Shown piece after piece: positions 1-6,362 of a DNA stretch of 7,006 nt. The translations under genes and the position numbers were made by a program. How positions within the stretch are numbered: the first letter of the stretch is position 1; the number at the start of each line of letters is the position of its first letter. Location: assembly GCA_964370375.1 (NCBI GenBank), contig CAYJIX010000090.1, positions 1-7,006 of the forward strand, in the 5' to 3' direction. This stretch comes from CAYJIX01 sp964370375 (GTDB lineage: Bacteria; Desulfobacterota; Desulfovibrionia; Desulfovibrionales; Desulfovibrionaceae). The notes under the pieces are model-generated. The model did no database searches, was not told where the DNA came from, and saw only the letters and a list, made by a program, of their open reading frames with translations.

Positions 1-75
1 CTGCCCCTAGCGATGGATAGGTACTGCCTAGTGGTGAATTTTAATGGTTGGCTGAAAATATGCTCCATTTTGTAC

Positions 76-132
76 ACCGCGCTGCCATGGCGTTTCGTAA
101 TGCATGCTTACGAAGTGCCATGGCAGCGCGGT
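76..132 (+). terminator. 25-bp hairpin, probable terminator of an upstream gene
   Basis: A 16-bp perfect outer stem (76-91 with 117-132) is followed by two G-T pairs (92/116 and 93/115) and a 7-bp perfect inner stem (94-100 with 108-114), closing on a 7-nt loop at 101-107. In RNA copied from the + strand the two central pairs become G-U and U-G and are tolerated. In RNA from the other strand they would be C-A mismatches. A modest T-rich tail (TTTTGTGT) follows on the + side only. Both facts point to a + strand RNA hairpin, most simply a terminator for a gene ending left of the window. A structured small RNA or a dispersed palindromic repeat remains possible. Confidence 0.6.
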
Positions 133-152
133 TTTGTGTCTATTATCGGCAC

Positions 153-182
153 AAAAAAACGCCAGTTGGGCTGGTTTTTTTT
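153..182 (+). terminator. Short hairpin with eight-T run, possible second terminator
   Basis: A 4-bp stem CCAG/CTGG (162-165 with 171-174) with a 5-nt loop is followed directly by eight Ts (175-182) and preceded by seven As (153-159). The A and T runs could extend the stem across a 2-nt bulge (CG, 160-161). The GC stem is short, so it would be weak alone. Lying 20 bp after the large hairpin, it may act as a back-up terminator. The mirrored A-run means it could also work in the other direction. Confidence 0.4.
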
Positions 183-282
183 AAAACAAAAATATTTTTT
201 TGGTCAGCATACTTTTGATTCTGTAAATTTATTCTATAAAATCAAATATTTTTTAAAAACACCCTCAAAAGGTATATTTTTC
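183..282. other. AT-rich upstream region of the autotransporter gene
   Basis: This stretch is strongly AT-rich, with several A and T tracts, and contains no plausible gene. An 11-bp direct repeat, AAATATTTTTT, occurs at 190-200 and 244-254, its copies 54 bp apart (about five helical turns). An inverted repeat, TTTGATT (214-220) and AATCAAA (240-246), is separated by 19 bp. Such DNA is typically curved and a target for nucleoid proteins. No specific regulator site can be named. Confidence 0.35.
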
Positions 283-297
283 TTGACTTTTCAACAT

Positions 298-327
298 TTG
301 CAAATCCGTATTTTTTCATGGTAGAAT
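298..327 (+). promoter_or_regulatory. Candidate sigma-70-type promoter of the autotransporter gene
   Basis: TAGAAT at 322-327 differs from the -10 consensus by one base. TTGCAA at 298-303, 18 bp upstream, is a fair -35 box. Transcription would start near 334-336, giving a leader of about 50 nt before the ATG at 386. A better -35 match, TTGACT, lies at 283-288, but no good -10 box lies 17 bp downstream of it (CCGTAT, 306-311). The assignment rests on sequence match and position only. Confidence 0.5.
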
Positions 328-375
328 TCTTTTTTAGAAGTGGTTTTATTCATTGTACACCGACTCATATTTTGA

Positions 376-380
376 AGGAG
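376..380 (+). promoter_or_regulatory. Ribosome binding site of the autotransporter gene
   Basis: AGGAG lies 5 nt upstream of the ATG at 386. This spacing fixes that ATG as the start, rather than the in-frame TTG at 353, which has no Shine-Dalgarno sequence and would add 11 residues ahead of the signal peptide. Confidence 0.75.
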
Positions 381-385
381 CTATC

Positions 386-3300
386 ATGCAAACAAAAAAC
401 GCCACAGGCAATTTGATCAATCGGTATAGGGCTGTATTGAAAAAATGCACCCTTTTAAACGTCTTTGGTTCGCTTATCATAGCCGGGGCCCTCACCCTTA
501 GCGGCGCTGGCGTAGGTATTGCCCTTGCCGCTTCTGTGGAAAACCCTGCCGGACAAACAGAAACAAGCATGGACGCCTCAAGCCTTGGCACCACAGAGGC
601 CACCCTCATCAACAACGGCACCATCAATCCCGGTGACGAATATACGCTTGGGGGTACCGACGTTACCATTGGCATGAATGGCACTCATGACGAATTAACG
701 ACCAAAAACTATACGTTCACCAACAACGGCACAATAAACATCGAGCTAGATGCCATTGAAGCCCGTACGGATGGCATCCAAATTGACGGCCCGGGTGAGC
801 ACACGGTCCTGAATACCGGCACCATAACCACCACAACCACCGCCACATCTGGTGCCGATACCCCCTATCTTGTTACTGACGGGATGGATATTTCAGGCAC
901 GGTTGTAGACATAACCAATGCCGCCGGTGCAACAATTACAGCCACAACCCATGCGTACATGAATTCAGCAGACCAAAGCCTTAAAAATGACGCACGCAGC
1001 TATGGCATGTATGCTGATGCTACACAAGATGCCACAATTACCAACCATGGCAGCGTTACAGTTAGTGCTGAAGTGGTTTCTGAAACAAGTGACGACAGTG
1101 TTTGGAATGAGGCTTATGTCTACGGTATGCAGGTAAATGGAAGCAGCGGCAACACAAGGAATGTGACCAACTATGGCACCCTCTCTACCTCTGCCACAAG
1201 CACTTCCAACGCTAGCGACTCGTATGCTGCTGTCTATGCTATAGACTCCAATGATGACATAAACTCCATCCTCAATAATCACGGCATCATAACTGCCACG
1301 GCCACAAGCCATACAACAGCCACATCAGGGGATGGCACTGGCTCGAGTTACAGCAGCGGCATTTATGCCGATGATGACGCCGACCACACGCTTATTAACA
1401 CCAACAGCATAACAGCCACAGCCACAGCCACGTCCCCCTATGAGGCAACAGCTGTTGCTCGTGGTTTGTTTGCTGATGAAGACGGCTCCCACATTTTTAT
1501 GAACGATACCAATGCCCTTTTGCAAATGACAGCCACAGCCACCTCTCTTAATGACTATGGCTATGCCTATGCGGTAGGCATGCGCGCTGATGAAGATGGC
1601 GGCGACCATCAATTTGACAATAAAGGCAGGATCATTGCAAAAGCCACTGCTAGCGGACAATATTCCGATGCCTATGCCATAGGCATGCGCGCTGATGAAG
1701 ACGGCGACAATCGCCTTACCAACCATGCAGGAGCATCCATCACGGCAACTGCCAAGGGAACGAGCACAGCAGGGTATGTTGATACGTTCGCCTATGGCCT
1801 TTATGCAGATGAGGGTGGCGATCAAACCCTTACAAACAACGGTTCCATTACCTTGGTATCGATTGCAGAAGCAATAGGTGGTTATGCAGGCGGTGACGGC
1901 TATGGCCTGCGCGTAGGAGCTGCGGAGTACAGCACCTATACCTTAACAAATACCGGAACGATTGATATTGAAGTAACAGCCACAGCCGATGCCTCAAACA
2001 CTGCCACAGCCAAGGCCTACGGCTTTTTTGTAACAACATATGGTAGTGGTACGGCTGATGCTATCGTTTTATCCAATACCGGAAAGATCACAGTTTCTGC
2101 AACAAGCAGCACTGCCGGACAAGCTTTTGCCTATGAAGCCTATGGTAAACAAAATTATAGTGTGGATACCTGGGCAACAACCCTGCGCACATGGTCAGCC
2201 AATGATGCCGTTTTTGGTGCAGAACAGGGCGTGGTTGTAAACCTTGACGGGGCAAACCTGATTTTGCGCCCGGGCGAGGAAGGCCAAGGCTTTGTAATGG
2301 ATAAAGCATATGACATTGCAAACATGGTTGCCATTGATACAGATCCCGATGAAAACGTTTTTGCCATGGAGCAACAAACAAAGTTTGAAACCGGCAAACT
2401 GGAAGGAATCATCCAAAGCGTTGCAACAGAAACCCCACTTTTGGTAGCCGAGCTCATTGATGGCGATACCGATAACCCTAAGGTAAAGCTATCCTTAGCT
2501 GAACAGAACGCGCCAAACCTGCCCCTTACCGCGCAAGCTTTAGAAACAGCCATTGAACAACTGGGCAATATTTCTGACAAATTGCGCTCTACACTTATCA
2601 AGGCTTATAGCGACAGATTGCTTGTTGATGCGGGCACAAGCAGCATGAATGCCGGCTCCATGGCGGATGACTACAAATGGACCATGTTTGCAACGCCTTA
2701 CGGATCCTATACCAATAACAGTGAATACGATTTTGATTCGTCATCCTTTGGTTTGACAGGCGGTGCAAGCTATTTGTTTACGCCTGAATTTGAATTGGGT
2801 TTTCACTTTGACTTTAACTTTGCAAACAGCGACGACCAACATTTAGACTATGACCACACCTCCATGGCCTTAGGCGTTCATTCAACCTATTTTATGAACA
2901 AACAGTGGTACATAGGCGGTCAGGCAACCTTGGCGTACAGTGCCAATGATGCCACCTATCGCGTAGCTGCTGATTCTGCGTATGATGAATATTCATCCTA
3001 CGGCTTTTTTGCAGCAGCCAAAACAGGCTATGTGTTTGAAATCAACAAAAACAATATCATTGTCCCTGAAATTGGCTTGTCCTACATCTATTCGCATACA
3101 GGTTCGTATGCTTTTGCCTTTGCAAACCTTCCTGCATACAACATGAGCATTGATAGCCAATCCCATTCTGCCTTGTTTGCAGACGCAAAGCTGACCTGGC
3201 AAGGCAATTGGGCCCTTGATTCGGGCATGATCGCGCCAACCCTTGGCGTTGGTGTCCGTCAACACCTTACTGATTCTGATGTTGATTCCAGCATTGATTT

Positions 3301-3472
3301 TTCAGGAACACGTTATGATACGACATTAAGCTCTGACGACACCACCTTCCTTGCAAAAGCAGGGCTTGAATGGACGTATGACCAGCTTACCCTTGGTGCC
3401 TATTATGATGGTGAATATGGCTCTGACCAACAAACCCATACCGGCTCCATAAAAGTGCTTTACAGATTCTAA
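386..3472 (+). CDS. Autotransporter with repetitive beta-helix passenger (type Va secretion)
   Basis: This 1028-residue protein should cross the inner membrane via Sec and present its passenger on the cell surface through its own C-terminal barrel. Residues 1-48 form an extended signal peptide: a polar N-region with an R/K cluster (13-20), a hydrophobic core (about 22-45) and an ALA-type cleavage site near 48/49. Residues about 70-585 contain roughly 14 N-x-G turns at 30-42-residue spacing, with strands rich in T, A and S and acidic YADEDG-like loops, as in beta-helical passengers. Residues about 680-755 form a helical linker. Residues about 763-1028 match the autotransporter barrel (Pfam Autotransporter family) and end in YRF, the terminal aromatic recognised by the BAM machinery. 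The mature protein contains no cysteine, which is usual for this class. I see no protease triad or named adhesin motif, so the passenger's job (adhesion or aggregation being common) is unknown. It appears to be monocistronic. Confidence 0.93.
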   Translation: MQTKNATGNLINRYRAVLKKCTLLNVFGSLIIAGALTLSGAGVGIALAASVENPAGQTETSMDASSLGTTEATLINNGTINPGDEYTLGGTDVTIGMNGTHDELTTKNYTFTNNGTINIELDAIEARTDGIQIDGPGEHTVLNTGTITTTTTATSGADTPYLVTDGMDISGTVVDITNAAGATITATTHAYMNSADQSLKNDARSYGMYADATQDATITNHGSVTVSAEVVSETSDDSVWNEAYVYGMQVNGSSGNTRNVTNYGTLSTSATSTSNASDSYAAVYAIDSNDDINSILNNHGIITATATSHTTATSGDGTGSSYSSGIYADDDADHTLINTNSITATATATSPYEATAVARGLFADEDGSHIFMNDTNALLQMTATATSLNDYGYAYAVGMRADEDGGDHQFDNKGRIIAKATASGQYSDAYAIGMRADEDGDNRLTNHAGASITATAKGTSTAGYVDTFAYGLYADEGGDQTLTNNGSITLVSIAEAIGGYAGGDGYGLRVGAAEYSTYTLTNTGTIDIEVTATADASNTATAKAYGFFVTTYGSGTADAIVLSNTGKITVSATSSTAGQAFAYEAYGKQNYSVDTWATTLRTWSANDAVFGAEQGVVVNLDGANLILRPGEEGQGFVMDKAYDIANMVAIDTDPDENVFAMEQQTKFETGKLEGIIQSVATETPLLVAELIDGDTDNPKVKLSLAEQNAPNLPLTAQALETAIEQLGNISDKLRSTLIKAYSDRLLVDAGTSSMNAGSMADDYKWTMFATPYGSYTNNSEYDFDSSSFGLTGGASYLFTPEFELGFHFDFNFANSDDQHLDYDHTSMALGVHSTYFMNKQWYIGGQATLAYSANDATYRVAADSAYDEYSSYGFFAAAKTGYVFEINKNNIIVPEIGLSYIYSHTGSYAFAFANLPAYNMSIDSQSHSALFADAKLTWQGNWALDSGMIAPTLGVGVRQHLTDSDVDSSIDFSGTRYDTTLSSDDTTFLAKAGLEWTYDQLTLGAYYDGEYGSDQQTHTGSIKVLYRF
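608..2150 (+). repeat. Degenerate passenger repeat array inside the autotransporter gene
   Basis: About 14 units of 90-126 bp each encode a rung of the pattern: aromatic-G, M or L, x, A-D-E/D-D-G, short loop, L/I-T-N-x-G-x-I, then a T/A/S-rich strand. Early copies (for example the N-N-G turns at 611 and 722) are diverged. The central copies between about 1300 and 1860 are the most alike. Every spacing measured is a multiple of three, so copy number could change without breaking the frame. The codon runs for Thr-Ala (ACAGCCACAGCC) recur and could promote slippage or recombination. Confidence 0.75.
1565..1705 (+). repeat. Near-identical 36-bp pair in neighbouring passenger rungs
   Basis: Segments 1565-1600 and 1670-1705 agree at 33 of 36 positions and are offset by exactly 105 bp (35 codons). 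Both encode AYA, V or I, GMRADEDG. This is the best DNA-level match I found within the array and marks these two rungs as its most recent duplication or most recently homogenised pair. Confidence 0.8.
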
Positions 3473-3496
3473 TCTGTTTGCTTGTCTTCTGATCTA

Positions 3497-3542
3497 AAAA
3501 AACGTGATTTGGCAAAAAATATGCTGCCAAATCACGTTTTTT
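3497..3542. terminator. Bidirectional intrinsic terminator between convergent genes
   Basis: A perfect 18-bp inverted repeat (3497-3514 with 3525-3542) encloses a 10-nt loop. The stem starts with six As and ends with six Ts around a 12-bp core, so both strands give a stable hairpin followed by a U-run. It lies 24 bp after the autotransporter stop and about 90 bp after the HD-GYP gene's stop on the other strand. It therefore probably ends both transcripts. Confidence 0.9.
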
Positions 3543-3575
3543 CATGGGCTTTGTGGTTGTTGTTTTTATAAAGAA

Positions 3576-3662
3576 GCTATCTTCATTGTCGATGCTAAAA
3601 ATGCAGGACTTGCTTTTTATAAAGCCACGTCACTTATGCTTCTTTCCATGCTGGGGAATTAG
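3576..3662 (+). pseudogene. Possible relic of a GNAT acetyltransferase C-terminus
   Basis: Read on the + strand from 3576, the codons give AIFIVDAKNAGLAFYKA and then run to a TAG at 3660. The pattern of a hydrophobic strand, V-D-A-K-N, a short helix and A-F-Y-K resembles the last strand-helix unit of GNAT N-acetyltransferases, where A-x-x-F-Y-x-x-x-G-F is typical. The G-F part is missing, there is no start codon with a ribosome site, and the region between it and the terminator is not recognisable. Its last 29 bases overlap the HD-GYP gene on the opposite strand. It may be a decayed remnant, but the match is short enough to be chance. Confidence 0.28.
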
Positions 3663-4965
3663 GAATAGCTTCATTAAAATATACGTTTACACCCAACAAT
3701 GATTCCCCGTATTTATGAAAGCTATCAAAAATATCTTGCTTAAAATGGCCCCTGTCAATTTGAAAACGCATGGCAGCGGTGGTTTGGGCTTGGCGGCGAC
3801 GCTCTTCCAGCAGATCAATATTTTCATGGGCAAGGGCCACAAGGTCTGCATCAAGCCCCCCATTTTGTACCATTGAAGCAAGAATTTCTAAAGCTTTTTG
3901 TGCCGGCATACCCTCTCGGTAGGGGCGATCCTCTGTCAAAGCGGTCAGCACATCGGCCACAGCAATAACGCGTGCTTCCAAAGGCAGATCCGCAGCACCA
4001 ATACCGCTGGGGTATCCTTTGCCGTCTAGCCGTTCATGGTGCGAGGCTCCCCAAAAGCCTACTTTTTCAAGGCCCTGAATGGGCACAAGGATTTGCCGCG
4101 AAATGCTGGCATGCTGTTGCACAATGCTGTATTCATCTGGGCTTAGCTTTCCCTTTTTTTCAATAAGCGCCACAGGCACACCTATTTTGCCAATATCATG
4201 CAGCAGGCCGGCTACGTACAGGTCGCTTACGGCGTCCTCATCTGCACCGGTCAGCCTGTATAGAGTTCGGCTTTGCTCGGCAACGCCCACCGTATGTGTG
4301 GCAGTACTTGGGCTTCTTGAATCGATCACGTATGAAAATATTGAAGAAAACTCAATAATCTCTTCCGTATTTAAAATACGCGAGGCAAAGGGAATAGTGG
4401 GTTTAGGAAAACCCCTTTGGAAATATTCAAAAAAGTCTTCGTAACTAAAAATGTGCACAAGGGCGGCTACATCTTCGGGAACAAAGGTTCCCTTGGGCAT
4501 GGCTTGCACTATTTGCAAAACCTGAGAAAGATCCTTTTTACGGCGTAAAAGAATATCCACCGTATCAGCAAGGTTTAATAACGCGCCATAACGGGCATCC
4601 ATGTGCCGTTCCTTTGGCATAGAGGTATGCTGATGCCACGGCGTATGATGATACAGTACCATATTGGCAATGGGGGCCAAAATAGTGCAGTGGCTAAGCA
4701 AGGTCCAGCCAGCTACAGCATGTTGGTAGAGGTTTTTTTCAATATCACTGATGGTGATGTCTCGCCGTAATAACAAGGCTCCAATATCATGCAAAAGAGC
4801 AGCGTTTCGGATATAACGGCAGGTGGTGGATGAAAAATTTTGCACTTCTGCTAGGCGCAAGGCAATGATGGCAGTACGGCGATGGTGGTTTGCCAAATCT
4901 GTGGTCATCGAGTCCAAAGCCCGTGATATACCTTCAACCAAATCAATAATTTGTACTTGTAACAT
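3634..4965 (-). CDS. Tandem HD / HD-GYP phosphohydrolase, predicted c-di-GMP phosphodiesterase
   Basis: This 443-residue protein should be cytoplasmic; I see no signal peptide or membrane segment. Residues about 20-140 form an HD fold with H28, H59-D60, H82, H106-H107 and D134 at the expected metal positions, but without a GYP motif. Residues about 205-390 are a full HD-GYP domain: H224, H256-D257-IGK, H285, HHE at 309-311, D-G-K-G-Y-P at 314-319, D338 and then R-P-Y-R. HD-GYP enzymes split cyclic di-GMP to pGpG or GMP, which usually favours motility. All key residues are present, so activity is likely. There is no receiver, PAS or GAF input domain, so the N-terminal HD domain may be the regulatory or a second catalytic part. 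A 50-residue charged tail follows. The start at 4965 has a weak, close GAGAAG site. M20 is an alternative but would lose the residues just before H28. Confidence 0.88.
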   Translation of the reverse strand: MLQVQIIDLVEGISRALDSMTTDLANHHRRTAIIALRLAEVQNFSSTTCRYIRNAALLHDIGALLLRRDITISDIEKNLYQHAVAGWTLLSHCTILAPIANMVLYHHTPWHQHTSMPKERHMDARYGALLNLADTVDILLRRKKDLSQVLQIVQAMPKGTFVPEDVAALVHIFSYEDFFEYFQRGFPKPTIPFASRILNTEEIIEFSSIFSYVIDSRSPSTATHTVGVAEQSRTLYRLTGADEDAVSDLYVAGLLHDIGKIGVPVALIEKKGKLSPDEYSIVQQHASISRQILVPIQGLEKVGFWGASHHERLDGKGYPSGIGAADLPLEARVIAVADVLTALTEDRPYREGMPAQKALEILASMVQNGGLDADLVALAHENIDLLEERRRQAQTTAAMRFQIDRGHFKQDIFDSFHKYGESLLGVNVYFNEAIPNSPAWKEA

Positions 4966-5168
4966 TTTCTTCTCGAAGCTTTTTTATGCTAACACAGCAA
5001 ATTTCGTCACTCCTCTAACCTTTAATAGATATTTTGGCAACAAGATTGTGAAGCGTGGATTTGCGGCTCAAATGGAAGGGAGGGCATTTACAAACATGAC
5101 AAATATTCAAAGTAAAGACGTAAACACAACTAAAGGCAATGACTTTGGCTAACAGCTAAAGCTGGTCA
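4966..5168 (-). other. 203-bp gap between glycosyltransferase and HD-GYP genes
   Basis: No convincing gene lies here on either strand. A CAGC/GCTG hairpin with a TAAA loop (5153-5164) follows the glycosyltransferase stop but lacks a T-run on the transcribed side, so read-through to the HD-GYP gene is possible. A GAGGAG sequence on the minus strand, in the part near the HD-GYP start, is followed only by very short frames. Confidence 0.4.
5024..5052 (-). promoter_or_regulatory. Weak candidate promoter for the HD-GYP gene
   Basis: On the minus strand, TTCACA (5047-5052) matches the -35 consensus at five of six positions. It is followed after 17 bp by TCTATT (5024-5029), a poor -10 box. The leader would be about 50 nt. 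The gap upstream of the gene is long enough for a promoter, but this match is weak. Confidence 0.2.
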
Positions 5169-6341
5169 TTAAACACTGTCTGCTTTTTTTGTTAAAAGCT
5201 TTTGCGCTATTTCCAAAAACTTCTGTGCTGCCACTTCTATATTCCAGTCTTTGAGGCAACGTTCTTGCCCTGCTTTGGCTATGCGTGCCCGCTCTTCTTC
5301 GTGCTCAATGTAGTAAAGGATTTTCTCCACAGCTTCTGCATGGCTTTTATAGGTGGCTATTTCTTTATCAATTTCAAAATACCGCGCAACACCTTCTAAA
5401 TGCTCCGTAAGCACCATGGAACCGCCGCCAATGCCTTCAAAAATGCGCATATTCGACGTATCATCCCCCCCTAAATCCATAACTTTTTTGTCGTTTGGAA
5501 GGATAACCCCGTGCCAAGCCCTATCATCAATAACAATTTTCCCCCTACGTAAAACCTTATGCATACCAAGGCCAAAAACAGCAGGACGCACGTAGGGTCG
5601 CATACTAGGCAGTATAAGCCTTTCATTGCAATTTAAGTAAAGCTCTAAAGAAAAGTTATGCTTTGTAGCAGCTTGCGCTAACATATCTAGCAGCGCTATC
5701 CGTTGTACATGCTGTGTTGTTGTAACGCTTATGCTGCCCACAAAAACAACATCCACCTCATGAGGTAATAAGCTGACTTGATCCGCTACCCACAAAGGCA
5801 TGCCGGGATGAAACATAAAGGTGTTTTTTACGCCTTTACTTCTGGCAAAGGCTAAAAGCTTTGGCAAGCCCGATACAATGGCATCATAATGGTGCCAAGG
5901 GCTTTGCATATAAACGTCAGCAGCACGCCATGCCATAATAGCAGGCCGTGGATGTGGCAAGGTTTGGATGAATTTCGTAAAGCCCTCTTCCGCATCTGAA
6001 TAAAGGATGTCAGGTTTAAAATGCGCAACTTGGCGGCGCAGGATTTCATTTGGCAAATCGTCTTCTGAGTCTATGGACTCACCACTCTCCCTAAGCCAAG
6101 CCAATTGTGAAGAGGCACAGTTTGAAACAGCAAGTAAGGTTTCACATCCTTGCAAATACGGCGTGAAAACATGAATAGCGGAAAAACAGCCTTTAACAAG
6201 GGCTTGGCTTTGTGCAGAAAAATCTAGCTGCTCCAAGCAAGGGTTAAGATCGTACAATTGTTGCAGATACGGCGGATAAAAAGGGATGACCTGCATAACA
6301 CGCAATGGCCGGCCCTGGTATTGTGACAAGGCTTCATTCAT
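5169..6341 (-). CDS. CgeB-like family 1 glycosyltransferase
   Basis: This 390-residue protein has a GT-B two-domain layout. The N-terminal half starts with a strand (L13-RVMQVIPFYPPYL) and continues through a helix-rich part with V-x-N-C near 72-75. The C-terminal half begins at VVFVGSIS (198-205). The donor-side end, N-M-R-I-F-E-G-I-G-G-G at 297-307 followed by helices to residue 385, fits the Glyco_trans_1_2 / CgeB-type domain. It should move a sugar from a nucleotide donor to an unknown acceptor in the cytoplasm; no membrane segment is seen. The gene starts 21 bp after the CmcI-family gene, with a GAGGAG site 11 nt before the ATG, so the two are probably co-transcribed. Such pairs occur in glycan, flagellin or lipopolysaccharide modification loci, but the acceptor cannot be read from the sequence. 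Confidence 0.8.
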   Translation of the reverse strand: MNEALSQYQGRPLRVMQVIPFYPPYLQQLYDLNPCLEQLDFSAQSQALVKGCFSAIHVFTPYLQGCETLLAVSNCASSQLAWLRESGESIDSEDDLPNEILRRQVAHFKPDILYSDAEEGFTKFIQTLPHPRPAIMAWRAADVYMQSPWHHYDAIVSGLPKLLAFARSKGVKNTFMFHPGMPLWVADQVSLLPHEVDVVFVGSISVTTTQHVQRIALLDMLAQAATKHNFSLELYLNCNERLILPSMRPYVRPAVFGLGMHKVLRRGKIVIDDRAWHGVILPNDKKVMDLGGDDTSNMRIFEGIGGGSMVLTEHLEGVARYFEIDKEIATYKSHAEAVEKILYYIEHEEERARIAKAGQERCLKDWNIEVAAQKFLEIAQKLLTKKADSV

Positions 6342-6352
6342 TGTTTCTTTTT

Positions 6353-6358
6353 CTCCTC
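6353..6358 (-). promoter_or_regulatory. Ribosome binding site of the glycosyltransferase gene
   Basis: GAGGAG on the minus strand lies 11 nt upstream of the ATG at 6341, inside the 21-bp gap after the preceding gene. The spacing is slightly long, but no better-placed start codon is available and the protein's first conserved strand begins soon after. Confidence 0.6.
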
Positions 6359-6362
6359 ACGG

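Noticed and set aside
1..20. Possible tail of an upstream + strand gene (a frame ending in TAG at 18-20)
   Set aside because: Only a few codons are visible and another frame also stops within ten bases, so no gene can be assigned, although the hairpin at 76-132 would suit one.
13..324. A 103-codon open frame on the + strand in the upstream region
   Set aside because: It runs through both hairpins and the AT-rich promoter region, has no ribosome site, and its product is low-complexity F/K/I-rich sequence without family features.
353..385. Upstream TTG start for the autotransporter
   Set aside because: The ATG at 386 has an AGGAG site at 5 nt and gives a proper signal peptide; the TTG has no ribosome site.
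1390..2000. ACAGCC runs considered as a CRISPR or microsatellite
   Set aside because: They are short Thr-Ala codon runs in a coding repeat, without uniform repeats and spacers.
965..2601. Several long minus-strand frames opposite the autotransporter
   Set aside because: They mirror the biased codons of the repeat region; their products are repetitive and Cys/Gly/Ile- or His/Arg/Leu-rich with no family features or ribosome sites.
4079..4444. A 121-codon + strand frame opposite the HD-GYP gene
   Set aside because: It is a shadow of a well-supported gene, with no recognisable domain.
5096..5152. Short + strand frame (18 codons, starting MTNIQSKD) in the gap before the HD-GYP gene
   Set aside because: The purine-rich stretch before it is too far upstream for a ribosome site and the peptide shows no known features.
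5153..5164. CAGC-TAAA-GCTG hairpin after the glycosyltransferase as a terminator
   Set aside because: The stem is only 4 bp and no T-run follows on the transcribed strand.
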